Assembly (NCBI GenBank): GCA_013334335.1
Contig: JAAXXR010000004.1
Span: forward strand, 17,997-81,996
DNA: 64,000 bases
Direction: 5' to 3'
Source: Chlorobiaceae bacterium
Lineage (GTDB): Bacteria > Bacteroidota > Chlorobiia > Chlorobiales > Chlorobiaceae
The notes beneath the pieces are model-generated. The model was not told where the DNA came from and searched no databases. It saw only the letters and a list, made by a program, of their open reading frames with translations. Shown here piece by piece: positions 51,235 through 61,066 of this stretch (positions are counted from its first letter, which is position 1; each line of letters starts with the position of its first letter). The translations under genes were made by a program, and so were the position numbers.

Positions 51235-52521
51235 TCAGAACTCCTTCGACACACCCACCTGAATGAAGTGGGCATTGAACTCTTCCAGCCCGGGATCCTT
51301 CGTTCCGTTGATGGTCCATTCACTGCGCTGGGCATAGGTGTCATACTTCAGATCGACCAGCCAGCCATCATCGAAGCGTTTCTGGACCTTGATACCGAAC
51401 GTTACCGCTCCGAAAGCAGACAGGCGCTGGTCAAGGCTCGAATATTCAAGCGCGCTGGTATCCGGCGGAGTCGGCAGGATCGATGGATTGCTCGGCACAT
51501 AAAAATCGGCGGCACTCTGGGAGTACAGGCGGATGGACGGGGTGACCGTAAACCCGGATGGCAGCGGCTGCACGTAATCAAGACCAAGGGTATGCGCATC
51601 GATCCCGAACGAATCGCTGTAATAACGGTATGAAAGACGTGCAGAACCTTCGGTCGCCTCGAAATAGTGGTTCCAGCGCCCCATGAAGGTGGTCTGATTA
51701 CGTTTCCGTGGCCTGTTGTCGTTCACTTTGTAGGGGTCGGTGTAATAACCGCTGCCATGAGCGTACCCGACATTCAGCTGTATGATATCGTTCTTCGTCA
51801 TGACCTGGGTGACGCCGATGATTCCCGAGACGATATCCTTGTTTTCGCTGATGGTGGATGTCCCGCTGCGCGAGTCGCGATCATCGTCCCGGCCGCCGTC
51901 ATCATCGTCGTCATCTCGATCACCGGCGGTCCCTGCAACGGTGCCAGTCGCCCGACTGAACTCGATGGTATCGTTCGTGACACTCGCCCCGAGGGTGAGC
52001 ATGGTGTTCTTGCTCTCGTTCAGGTAAACGTTTCCAAGCAAGGACAGGCTCTTCGAGTCATAATCCGATTCGCTTGAGTAACTCGTCCCCAGGGTGATGC
52101 TGCCCGAAGCGAGGTAGCGGGTGACGCTCAGGTCGATGGCTTTGCGCACCTCATCTGATGTCGAAGAAGAGGAAGAGGTGGACGATGAGGTCGAGGCCCC
52201 CGAAACGACGCTCACGCCGGCCGGAGCGGGGCCAATGTAGTTGTGAAACAGCGGTGAAGCCCCGGAGACGGAGTCGTAGGTCCCGGTGACGTCGATCGAC
52301 CATTTACCGGCAATCGGCGCCATGCCTCTCAGCGACCATGCGTTGACGCCGATCCTGTCCCGGCTTGGCTGGCTGTCCTGATAATTGAGGTATTTGAAGG
52401 CCACGATCCCCTTTTCCGGAGCCGATTCGGCAAATACGGAGGGAGGGAGCGGAAGGGAGATGGCGGCGGCAGCAATGGCTGCTCCGATCAAGGCGTTCTT
52501 TTTTGTCGGACCCGGTTTCAT
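51235..52521 (-). CDS. DUF3570-like exported, probably outer-membrane beta-barrel protein
   Basis: Signal-peptide-like N-terminus (AAIAAAAISLPLPPSVFA), alternating beta-strand pattern, terminal F; poly-Ser and poly-Asp loops. Confidence 0.78.
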   Translation of the reverse strand: MKPGPTKKNALIGAAIAAAAISLPLPPSVFAESAPEKGIVAFKYLNYQDSQPSRDRIGVNAWSLRGMAPIAGKWSIDVTGTYDSVSGASPLFHNYIGPAPAGVSVVSGASTSSSTSSSSSTSDEVRKAIDLSVTRYLASGSITLGTSYSSESDYDSKSLSLLGNVYLNESKNTMLTLGASVTNDTIEFSRATGTVAGTAGDRDDDDDDGGRDDDRDSRSGTSTISENKDIVSGIIGVTQVMTKNDIIQLNVGYAHGSGYYTDPYKVNDNRPRKRNQTTFMGRWNHYFEATEGSARLSYRYYSDSFGIDAHTLGLDYVQPLPSGFTVTPSIRLYSQSAADFYVPSNPSILPTPPDTSALEYSSLDQRLSAFGAVTFGIKVQKRFDDGWLVDLKYDTYAQRSEWTINGTKDPGLEEFNAHFIQVGVSKEF

Positions 52522-52551
52522 AATATTTTCATAAAAGATTGAGTGTTACCT

Positions 52552-52785
52552 TTAATTGCAACCGCAGCCGCCGCCACCTACTCCCGAACCACCTGACGCA
52601 GCTTCCTTGCTGCTGTAGATGTGCTCGGTATAGTTTCTGTCGAGCTTGTCGTCTTCGAAGGTCATCTGGGGCTTTGCAAGATTCTGCTTTTCCCAGGGTT
52701 GCACGGTCGCACAGCCGACCAACCCGGCCATACCGATGAAACAGCCTACCAGCGAAGCCGCACGAGTCATGGTTGTTCTGTTCAT
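52552..52785 (-). CDS. DUF4266-like small lipoprotein with C-terminal GGGGCGCN
   Basis: Lipobox-like GLVGCA near the N-terminus; tail SGGSGVGGGGCGCN. Confidence 0.82.
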   Translation of the reverse strand: MNRTTMTRAASLVGCFIGMAGLVGCATVQPWEKQNLAKPQMTFEDDKLDRNYTEHIYSSKEAASGGSGVGGGGCGCN

Positions 52786-53294
52786 TTTCCCTCCAGTGCA
52801 GTCTTGATGTCGTTTTCAAGCTTCCCCTTATCCGCGGCGTTGAATCCGAGATGACTCGATATGACCTTGCCATCCTTTCCGATGATGAAGCTGCTCGGCA
52901 TGCCTTTGACACCATATTGCGCTGGTGTCGACCCCTTCGGATCGAAGGCAACAGTGAATTTCGATGGATTCATTGCCAGGAATTTTCTTGCATCCTCGGT
53001 TTTCGCGTCAACGTTCACCGCAATAACCTTGAGCCCTTTGGCACGGTATCGCTCCTGCATCTCGTTCATCCACGGGAATGACTGCCGGCAGGGCCCACAC
53101 CAGGAGGCCCAGAAATCGACGTAGACGATCGAGCCTGCCGCGTCGGAAAGACGGACCGTGCCGTTCGTGCCGGAAAGCTGGAAATCGGGCGCCTTGTTCC
53201 CCTTTTCGACAGCATAACCGCCAACGGAGTTGCCGATCAACAACAGAAATGCCAGAAAAGCCCCTCGCAGGCCGTTTCGAGTAAGAAGAGTCAT
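52782..53294 (-). CDS. TlpA/ResA-type exported thioredoxin-like protein
   Basis: Hydrophobic N-terminus, VDFWASWCGPCRQSFPWMNEM; overlaps next gene by 4 bp. Confidence 0.93.
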   Translation of the reverse strand: MTLLTRNGLRGAFLAFLLLIGNSVGGYAVEKGNKAPDFQLSGTNGTVRLSDAAGSIVYVDFWASWCGPCRQSFPWMNEMQERYRAKGLKVIAVNVDAKTEDARKFLAMNPSKFTVAFDPKGSTPAQYGVKGMPSSFIIGKDGKVISSHLGFNAADKGKLENDIKTALEGK

Positions 53295-53711
53295 GGTTGA
53301 TGTATTTGGTGTTGAAAAAACTGCGTATGGCGGACGAAAACATTAACAATCGTTACTACACAGGCACAAAAAAAATGCATCAGAACGCAAGGCGTCAATG
53401 CTGGCAGTTCGGGTGCAAAAGGCGACACCGGTCATCGTTGAAGCAGCGACATGAGCCACGAAGTGAAACCCGGCAGTGACCCGCCTGGGCTGTCATCAGC
53501 TGGATGACGAGGGGACGGTGGCTGCTGGTAAGGGGTAATCCGTCAATTCAGTACAACCTACACCGCAACGCATTAAACGAAGGTTAATAGCGTCTTAAAA
53601 AATGATAAAAAATTGTTCCGAACCATGAAACCCGGGTTGTGAAGGGGCTCGTTGCCTGAATCAGGTCGAATGGGTGGAGGAAGAGAGCGCTCCGTTTGAA
53701 CTGATGCAATG

Positions 53712-53748
53712 AAAAAAGGCGACTACGGATTTTACCGTAATCGCCTTT
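53712..53748 (-). terminator. Intrinsic terminator downstream of tRNA-Pro
   Basis: Minus strand AAAGGCGATTACGG-TAAAAT-CCGTAGTCGCCTTT followed by T run. Confidence 0.85.
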
Positions 53749-53752
53749 CATG

Positions 53753-53825
53753 TCGGGGTGGCGGGACTCGAACCCACGACCTCTGCGTCCCGAACGCAGC
53801 ACTCTACCAGCTGAGCCACACCCCG
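53753..53825 (-). tRNA. tRNA-Pro (CGG anticodon)
   Basis: Cloverleaf: acceptor CGGGGTG/CACCCCG, anticodon arm CTGCG-TTCGGGA-CGCAG, T arm GTGGGTTCGAGTCCCGC. Confidence 0.93.
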
Positions 53826-53847
53826 AATATCATCGAACCTACACTTG

Positions 53848-53920
53848 TGCCCTTGGACAGATTCGAACTGCCGACCTTCAGTTCCGGAAACTGCTGCTCT
53901 ATCCACTGAGCTACAAGGGC
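53848..53920 (-). tRNA. tRNA-Arg (CCG anticodon)
   Basis: Acceptor GCCCTTG/CAAGGGC, loop TTCCGGA, T arm GGCAGTTCGAATCTGTC. Confidence 0.9.
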
Positions 53921-54055
53921 TTGCTGACCCTCGGGCCAGTCCTTCATTCAGGTCCGTTAAAATAATAATTTAATACAAAAAAGGAACAACTTTTCGTATC
54001 CGTCCAAAGTTTCTTCGCCCGAGCAGCCAAACCGTGGCAAGTGCCCCGGAACTCA

Positions 54056-55456
54056 TCACTCGTCACTCGTCACCCCCCCCTTCATCGACTCCCTGACAAT
54101 CCCTTCAACGGCGAGGTTGGCGCTCATGACCGCACCGCCCATCGAATCGTAGTAGAGCTGCTGCGAGAATCCACCTGCGATAAACAGGTTGCTGACCGGA
54201 GTCACCTGAGTTGGCCGGAACTGCTCCTTGCCGGGCAGCGGCGCATAGACCGACTGCGGAATCCTGACGACGCTCGACTTGAGGATTGAGGCCCCCTGTG
54301 ACGACTGCGGAAAATTGGTCCTCACGCTCCGGTCAACCCGCTGGACGATCTCGTCGTTACCAAGCCCCATCAGCGATTTTGCAGGTGCGACGCAGAACTC
54401 GAACCGGGTCTTGCCTTCGAAATGCTCACCCCTGAGGGTGCGGTAGTCGGGGGTTGTCCGGGCAAGGTTCGCAAAGACGGGAATGAGTCCGTCGGGACTG
54501 AACAGCACATTGTCGACGGAGGTGATCTCACGGTCGTACCAGATCTGGACAGAGATGACCGGAACCCCTTCGAGCTGCTCCAGGTTTCCGAAAAACGGAT
54601 CATGCCTTTTGAGCGATGCCGGCATGACCTTGCGGAGGTTATGGATCGGCAGGGCCGACAGGTAGTAATCCGCGTCGAGAATCTCCCCGTTGCGCAACTG
54701 GACCCCCCTGATCTTCTGACCGTCGAAGAGGAGCTCGTCAACCGGCGAGCCGGTCTGGAACAGCGCCCCCTTTCTGGTTGCGTAGTCCACAAGCGGCTGG
54801 TGCAGGTACTCCTGGGGAGAGCCTTTCAGGAAACCCATGCAGGAGGCTTCAGGAATACGGTAGAAGGTCTCGGTGACGTCGAGGATGATCTTGGCCGATA
54901 TCTCCTCCGGCGGAATGAACTTGAGTGCCAGGGCCATCGGGCGGAACATCTTGTCCATGAGCCGCCGGCCGAATTTGCGTTCTTCGGCCCAAGCCGCGAA
55001 GGTCAGATGGTCCTGCGTCGGCGGATACTTATCTCGCTTCAGTGCCAGGGGGATGAGCGACCTTGAGAACGCCGCCATCTCGCCGAAGGTGAAGTAACCG
55101 TTCCTGATGATCGCCGGAAGCAGGTGCAGTGGGCTGGGCATATCCCATGTGGCGAAAGTGAAGCTCCCCCCACCGTCGAGCGTATAGGTCAAACGATGAT
55201 CTTTCCAGAGCACGGCGTGATAGGTGCCGATCTCCTTCATCAGATCGTAAAGCACGTCATAGGCGCCGAAAAAGCAGTGGGTGCCGGACTCGATCCAGTC
55301 GCCCTCCTGGTCCTTCCATGCGGACACCTTACCTCCGAATAAAGGTCGCTTTTCAAGCAGGCGGACCTGGAAGCCACGGTCGACAAGCCTTTTTGCCGCG
55401 GTCAGGCCAGCAAGGCCGCCGCCGATAATCAGTACCTTCTTGTTGTCTCCGTTCAT
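54056..55456 (-). CDS. Carotenoid desaturase-like FAD amine oxidase (CrtP/CrtQ type)
   Basis: [85 protein letters not shown]. Confidence 0.82.
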   Translation of the reverse strand: MNGDNKKVLIIGGGLAGLTAAKRLVDRGFQVRLLEKRPLFGGKVSAWKDQEGDWIESGTHCFFGAYDVLYDLMKEIGTYHAVLWKDHRLTYTLDGGGSFTFATWDMPSPLHLLPAIIRNGYFTFGEMAAFSRSLIPLALKRDKYPPTQDHLTFAAWAEERKFGRRLMDKMFRPMALALKFIPPEEISAKIILDVTETFYRIPEASCMGFLKGSPQEYLHQPLVDYATRKGALFQTGSPVDELLFDGQKIRGVQLRNGEILDADYYLSALPIHNLRKVMPASLKRHDPFFGNLEQLEGVPVISVQIWYDREITSVDNVLFSPDGLIPVFANLARTTPDYRTLRGEHFEGKTRFEFCVAPAKSLMGLGNDEIVQRVDRSVRTNFPQSSQGASILKSSVVRIPQSVYAPLPGKEQFRPTQVTPVSNLFIAGGFSQQLYYDSMGGAVMSANLAVEGIVRESMKGGVTSDE

Positions 55457-55504
55457 CAGTGAGAATGATATTCTGAAATGGTTGAGGACAAGCCGATCGA
55501 GAAC

Positions 55505-56119
55505 TCAGATCGCCAAGCGCCCCTCCATGGCACGAGACAATGTGGCTTCATCGATGAACTCGAGTTCGGCGCCGACCGGAATGCCCCTTGCAATGCGGGT
55601 GACGCTGATTCCGAGCGGCTTGAGCAGTTTACCGATGTAGAGCGAGGTGGTCTCCCCTTCTACCGTCGGGTTCAGGGCAAGCACGACCTCGCGAACTTCT
55701 CCCGGAGTCCCGGGTTGAAGGCGGGCGAGCAGTTCGCGGACCTTGATGTCGTCCGGCCCGATGCCGTCAAGCGGTGAAATGACTCCGTGCAGCACGTGGT
55801 AGAGCCCCTTGTAATGCCCTGTCTTTTCAAAGGCGAGCACCTCGACCGGCGATTCGACGACGCAGATAACCGTGCGGTCCCTCCCGGTGGAGGTGCAGAC
55901 CGTGCAGGGATCAGTGCCGAGATCGGTGATGTTCTGGCAAACGGTGCAGCGGGTAACCTTGTCCTTGACCTCGAGAAGCGCCAAGGCAAGCTTCTCGACC
56001 TCCGGGCGCCGCTCCTGCAGCACATGCATGGCGAGGCGCTGCGCAGTTTTCCGGCCTATGCCGGGCAACTTTGCAAACTCATCGATCAGCGCCTCGATGG
56101 CTCCAGAGGAATAGCGCAT
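55505..56119 (-). CDS. recR: Recombination protein RecR
   Basis: [54 protein letters not shown]. Confidence 0.96.
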   Translation of the reverse strand: MRYSSGAIEALIDEFAKLPGIGRKTAQRLAMHVLQERRPEVEKLALALLEVKDKVTRCTVCQNITDLGTDPCTVCTSTGRDRTVICVVESPVEVLAFEKTGHYKGLYHVLHGVISPLDGIGPDDIKVRELLARLQPGTPGEVREVVLALNPTVEGETTSLYIGKLLKPLGISVTRIARGIPVGAELEFIDEATLSRAMEGRLAI

Positions 56120-56129
56120 GAAAAATCGG

Positions 56130-56462
56130 TTACTGACCCAGGTTCAGGTTCTTCAGGAGATCGGCAGGATTGATGCCGCCGGCAGCTTTGGTGATCTCGT
56201 TCTGCGCGAGCTGGGCAGAAGCCTCGAGGGCATTGTTGACGGCCGCCACGACGAGGTCCTGCACCATGTCGACGTCGTCCATGATTTCGGGATCGATGCG
56301 AAGTTCGAGCAGCTTCTGGCGTCCGTTGACTTTCACGCGGACCATCCCACCGCCCGCCTCGCCCTCTGCGGTAAGCTTTTCGAGCTGTTTCTGCACATCC
56401 TGCATCTTCTCGCCAGCTTCCTTGAGCTGCTTCATCATGTCATTGAAATTCGGCATCGACAT
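56130..56462 (-). CDS. YbaB/EbfC nucleoid-associated protein
   Basis: [27 protein letters not shown]; paired with recR. Confidence 0.93.
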   Translation of the reverse strand: MSMPNFNDMMKQLKEAGEKMQDVQKQLEKLTAEGEAGGGMVRVKVNGRQKLLELRIDPEIMDDVDMVQDLVVAAVNNALEASAQLAQNEITKAAGGINPADLLKNLNLGQ

Positions 56463-56577
56463 TGTGTGGTGTTCTCCGGTTTCCTGTCCCTGTCCCCCAG
56501 GGCTGGAGCCTGGTGCAACAAGGGAAAATGTACGATTTGTCCGTCGGGATAAACTCTTCCTGAATGTACGACGACCA

Positions 56578-57561
56578 TTAATCTTTCCTGCGCAGCGCGA
56601 GGTAAATCTTTTCAAGAATGTCTTCAGTGGTCAGCCGGTACTTCGCCAGCAATTCGTCCGGCTTGCCCGATTCACCGAAGGTGTCCTCGACGGCGACCAT
56701 CTCGATCGGAACGGGAATGTTGCGGGCACAGACGTTGGCCACGGCTTCACCGAGGCCGGTGTACATCTGATGCTCCTCAGCCGTGACAATTGCTCCGGTT
56801 TCGTGGGCGGCCATGACAATGGCAAGCGTATCGATCGGCTTGATGGTGTGCATGTTGATCACACGCACAGATACCCCCTCCTTCTCAAGAATCCTGGCGG
56901 CTTCGAGGGCTTTCCAGACCATGATGCCGCAGGCGATGACGGTGACGTCCTTGCCCTCATGGAGGCGGATGGACTTGCCGATCTCGAATCCGTCCTCGTC
57001 ACTGCTGAAATCGGGCACGTTCGGGCGGCCGAACCGGTGGTATACCGGCCCCTCATGCTCGAGCATGGCTTTGGTGGCGCGCTTGGTCTCGCTGTAATCG
57101 CAAGGCACGATGACGGTCATGCGGGGTAGGCTCCTCATCAGGCCGATATCCTCGAGAATCTGATGCGTGGCGCCGTCCTCGCCAAGGGTAAGTCCGGCGT
57201 GCGAAGCGCAGATCTTGACATTGAGGTTCGAGTAACAGACCGACTGACGGATCTGGTCGTAGACACGACCGGTCGCAAACACGGCGAAGCTCGATGCAAC
57301 CGGAATCTTGCCGGTGGTCGCCAGGCCTGCCGCCATGGAGATCATATTCGCCTCGGCGATACCGGTCTGGATGAAACGCTCCGGAAACTCGTCCCGGAAC
57401 AGATTCATGTTGAGCGAACCGGTAAGGTCGGCGCAGAGAGCCACGATCGCAGGGTTTTCGCGGCCTGCTTCAAGCAGCGCTTCACCGAACCCGGTTCGGG
57501 TTGCCTTGTTGCCCCGGGAAGCGTACTTCTCGGTCGCCTCGATGGTATTTTTCTCTCCCAT
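56578..57561 (-). CDS. Transketolase C-terminal section (Pyr and C domains)
   Basis: [60 protein letters not shown]; no TPP-binding PP domain. Confidence 0.9.
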   Translation of the reverse strand: MGEKNTIEATEKYASRGNKATRTGFGEALLEAGRENPAIVALCADLTGSLNMNLFRDEFPERFIQTGIAEANMISMAAGLATTGKIPVASSFAVFATGRVYDQIRQSVCYSNLNVKICASHAGLTLGEDGATHQILEDIGLMRSLPRMTVIVPCDYSETKRATKAMLEHEGPVYHRFGRPNVPDFSSDEDGFEIGKSIRLHEGKDVTVIACGIMVWKALEAARILEKEGVSVRVINMHTIKPIDTLAIVMAAHETGAIVTAEEHQMYTGLGEAVANVCARNIPVPIEMVAVEDTFGESGKPDELLAKYRLTTEDILEKIYLALRRKD

Positions 57562-57698
57562 TAATGACAGAATAGCTTATAATTATTGGAACTTATCCCT
57601 CCAGGCTGAAGCCCGGGGCAATGGACAGAAGCAAATGTCCGCCGTCCCGACCTGTCGGGACTCTTCATTGATTCGCGATCTTAATCATACCCTCGACG

Positions 57699-58538
57699 AT
57701 GACGAAAGTTGAATATAAGCATACGCATATAGCGGCAAAAAAAAATTTGGGCCAAAACTTCCTGACTGATCGCAATATCCCGAGAAAGATCGTCCGTGAA
57801 TCGGGCATCGCAGAGGGCGCGCGGGTACTGGAGATCGGCCCAGGCTTCGGAGCGCTCAGCTCAGCCATTCTCGAGGTCCTCCCTTCGTTCACGGCCATCG
57901 AGAAAGATCAGGCCCTGGCAGCGTTCATCAGGCGGGAGCACCCTGGAATCACCCTGATCGAGGGCGATTTCCTGAAAGTGCCGCTCGGGCCAATCGCCGA
58001 AGGCGGCAGGATCGCCGTACTCGGCAACATCCCCTACTCCATCACCAGCCCAATTCTGTTCAGGCTGCTCGACCATCGCAGGCTTATCTCGTCCGCCACC
58101 CTCATGATGCAGCACGAAGTCGCCCTTCGCCTGGCAGCCAACCCCGGGACTAAGGAGTACGGCATTCTGGCCGTGCAACTGCAGGCTTTCTTCGACGTAA
58201 AGTACCTGTTCAAGGTCGGAAGGGCGGTGTTCAGACCACGCCCCGAGGTTGACAGCGCCGTTATCCACCTGGTGCCGAAGCCACAGGACCCGGTAAACGA
58301 CAGTGACGGGTTGAGGGCGTTCATCCGTTGTGCTTTCCGGCAACGGCGCAAAACCCTGTTGAACAACCTCAAAGAGGACTACGACACCTCGGGCGTTCCC
58401 CAGGAGACGCTCAGGCTGCGCGCGGAGGCGCTCTCCGTAGACGAGCTCATCTCACTTTTCGGCCTGCTCCGCCCATTGAACTGTCAAGCAGGAAGCAGGG
58501 GCGCATTTCAGGAAAAAACCGCTCAATCGCCGCAATAG
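57699..58538 (+). CDS. rsmA: 16S rRNA dimethyladenosine transferase
   Basis: [52 protein letters not shown]. Confidence 0.95.
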   Translation: MTKVEYKHTHIAAKKNLGQNFLTDRNIPRKIVRESGIAEGARVLEIGPGFGALSSAILEVLPSFTAIEKDQALAAFIRREHPGITLIEGDFLKVPLGPIAEGGRIAVLGNIPYSITSPILFRLLDHRRLISSATLMMQHEVALRLAANPGTKEYGILAVQLQAFFDVKYLFKVGRAVFRPRPEVDSAVIHLVPKPQDPVNDSDGLRAFIRCAFRQRRKTLLNNLKEDYDTSGVPQETLRLRAEALSVDELISLFGLLRPLNCQAGSRGAFQEKTAQSPQ

Positions 58539-58705
58539 CCGCATTGCTTAATTCCGTATTTTTGTTAACATTGGTTTTTCCAAGATTTTCAATTTCGTTC
58601 ACCGATGCGAAACCAAAACCTCATCCACGCTCCGCTTTTGTCCAACACGTAATCCGTCTCTCCCTACCCATCTAATAAACTATCACATCAAAGGGGGTCG
58701 TCAGT

Positions 58706-60610
58706 ATGTCACTTTCCTACAGCGCCGTACACCGGCAATCGGTTGAAAACCCGGAGCAGTTCTGGGGAGACATTGGTGAAAAACTCCACTGGTACACCAA
58801 GTGGGACAAGGTGCTCGACGATTCAAACCCTCCTTTTTACCGCTGGTTCACCGGCGGTGTTACCAACACCTGCTACAACGCCCTCGACCGTCATGTCGAT
58901 GAAGGACGTGGCAACCAGACCGCCGTCATTTACGACAGCCCGGTTACCGGCACTATAGAAAAATATACCTATCGGGAGTTCCGTGACCGGGTCGCCCTGT
59001 TTGCCGGAGCCCTCCAGGCCCGCGGAGTCAGAAAAGGTGACCGAATCATCATCTACATGCCGATGATTCCCGAAGCTGTTATCGCCATGCTTGCGTGCGC
59101 CAGGCTCGGAGCTATCCACTCGGTCGTCTTCGGCGGCTTCGCCTCCCATGAACTCGCCGTCCGCATCGACGACTGCAAACCGAAGGTGATCATCTCGGCA
59201 TCATGCGGCGTGGAACACGGAAAGATCATCGACTACTACCGCCTGCTCGACTTCGCGGTCGAACTGGCCCACTTCAAGCCTGAAATATGCATCGTCCTTC
59301 AGCGCCCGCAGATGAGGGCCCTGTTGAACGAAGACCGTGACATGACCTGGAAGCAGGCGCTGCTTGGCGTCGCCCCCGCGCAGTGCGTCCCGGTCGAGTC
59401 TACCGATCCGCTCTATATTCTCTACACCTCCGGCACCACAGGACAGCCGAAAGGCATCGTCCGCGATAACGGCGGTCACATGGCCGCACTGAAATGGACC
59501 ATGGAGAGCGTCTACAATGTCAAGCCTGGAGAGGTATTCTGGGCAGCCAGCGACGTGGGCTGGGTTGTCGGCCACTCCTATATCGTCTATGCCCCGCTGC
59601 TGCATGGCTGCACAACGGTCATCTTCGAAGGTAAACCGGTCGGGACTCCCGATCCCGGCACTTTCTGGCGGATCATCAGCGAGCACGACGTGGCGGTGCT
59701 CTTCACCGCTCCGACCGCGTTCAGGGCCATCAAGAAAGAGGACCCCACCGGAAGCTACATCCGCCGCTACAACTTCTCGAACTTCAGGGCACTGTTCCTC
59801 GCTGGCGAACGAGCCGATCCGGACACGGTCAGGTGGGCTGAAACCCAGCTTCAGGTGCCGGTCATCGACCACTGGTGGCAGACCGAGACCGGATGGGCCA
59901 TCGCAGCAAACTGCCAGGGTATCGAACCCGGGCCGATCAAGTACGGCTCGGCATCCAGGGCCGTCCCCGGATATGACGTCAAGGTGGTCAACGCCGAACT
60001 TGAGGAGCTTCCTGCCGGCCAGATGGGCGACATCGTCGTGAAACTGCCGCTTCCTCCGGGCACGATGATGACCCTGTGGAAACAGGACAACCGCTTCAAT
60101 GAAAGCTACATGAAGACCTATCCCGGTTACTACCAGACCAGTGACGCAGGATACATTGACGAGGATGGCTACATCTACATCATGTCAAGGACGGACGACA
60201 TCATCAACGTGGCCGGACACCGCCTCTCGACGGGTGCAATCGAGGCTGAACTCTGCGAACACCCGGATGTTGCCGAAAGCGCCGTGATCGGCGTTGCTGA
60301 CGACCTGAAGGGCGAAATCCCCATGGGCTTCCTCGTGCTGAAGAACGGCGTGGACACCCCGCCGGAGCTGATCATCAAGCACGTGATCGAGTATGTCCGG
60401 GAAAACATCGGGCCGGTCGCCTCGTTCAAAACGGTCGTCATCGTCAATCGCCTGCCGAAGACCAGATCGGGCAAGATCCTGAGGGGAACGATGCGCAAGA
60501 TCGCCAACGGTGAGGAGTATACCATGCCTCCGACGATCGATGATCCCGCCATCCTCGATGAAATCAGCGAGGCGCTGCAGACCATCGGCTACGCAAAAAA
60601 ACGCTCGTAA
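58706..60610 (+). CDS. prpE: Acyl-CoA synthetase, propionyl-CoA synthetase-like
   Basis: TVVFGGF-like IHSVVFGGFASHEL, LYILYTSGTTGQPKGIVRDNGGH, DVGWVVGHSYIVYAPLLHGCTT, WWQTETGWAI; RBS AAAGGGGG. Confidence 0.88.
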   Translation: MSLSYSAVHRQSVENPEQFWGDIGEKLHWYTKWDKVLDDSNPPFYRWFTGGVTNTCYNALDRHVDEGRGNQTAVIYDSPVTGTIEKYTYREFRDRVALFAGALQARGVRKGDRIIIYMPMIPEAVIAMLACARLGAIHSVVFGGFASHELAVRIDDCKPKVIISASCGVEHGKIIDYYRLLDFAVELAHFKPEICIVLQRPQMRALLNEDRDMTWKQALLGVAPAQCVPVESTDPLYILYTSGTTGQPKGIVRDNGGHMAALKWTMESVYNVKPGEVFWAASDVGWVVGHSYIVYAPLLHGCTTVIFEGKPVGTPDPGTFWRIISEHDVAVLFTAPTAFRAIKKEDPTGSYIRRYNFSNFRALFLAGERADPDTVRWAETQLQVPVIDHWWQTETGWAIAANCQGIEPGPIKYGSASRAVPGYDVKVVNAELEELPAGQMGDIVVKLPLPPGTMMTLWKQDNRFNESYMKTYPGYYQTSDAGYIDEDGYIYIMSRTDDIINVAGHRLSTGAIEAELCEHPDVAESAVIGVADDLKGEIPMGFLVLKNGVDTPPELIIKHVIEYVRENIGPVASFKTVVIVNRLPKTRSGKILRGTMRKIANGEEYTMPPTIDDPAILDEISEALQTIGYAKKRS

Positions 60611-60631
60611 ACCAGAAGGAACCGCTGCACC

Positions 60632-61048
60632 ATGATCAACAGGATCGACCACATAGCGATAGCGGTTCAGGACCTCGATGCCGCACTCGGGACGTTTCTC
60701 AACGTCCTTGGGTGCGACCCGGGTTCGGTCACCGTTGAAGAGGTCCCTTCGGAAAAGGTCCGTGTGGCCTTCATACCGATCGGCCAGACACATATCGAAC
60801 TGCTCGAGCCGCTCGGAGATGACGGGGCGGTATCGAAATTCATCGCAAAAAACGGCGAAGGGATGCACCATATCGCACTGGCGACTGACAACCTGCCACA
60901 GGAGACCGAACGGGTGACCGGACTGGGGCTGAATCCCCTGGGGACGCCGTCGATCGGCGCAGGAGGTAAAAAAATCGTCTTCCTTCACCCAAAACAGACC
61001 AACCGTGTTCTTTTTGAATTGGTGGAACCTAATCCACATCACCACTAA
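60632..61048 (+). CDS. mce: Methylmalonyl-CoA epimerase
   Basis: INRIDHIAIAVQDLDAAL, IELLEPLGDDGAVSKFIAKNGEGMHHIAL. Confidence 0.93.
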   Translation: MINRIDHIAIAVQDLDAALGTFLNVLGCDPGSVTVEEVPSEKVRVAFIPIGQTHIELLEPLGDDGAVSKFIAKNGEGMHHIALATDNLPQETERVTGLGLNPLGTPSIGAGGKKIVFLHPKQTNRVLFELVEPNPHHH

Positions 61049-61066
61049 GAACTTACGCAGATAACC

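Noticed and set aside
53430-53560. Cobalamin-type riboswitch ahead of the TlpA operon
   Set aside because: Searched by eye for the B12-box consensus on both strands; only weak GTCACTG-like similarity.
53584-53802. 72 aa ORF (MLRSGRRGRGFESRHPD...)
   Set aside because: Reads through tRNA-Pro and its terminator; a classic tRNA-derived false ORF.
53300-53925. tRNA-associated integration site or genomic island
   Set aside because: No integrase, direct repeats or foreign genes on either side of the two tRNAs.
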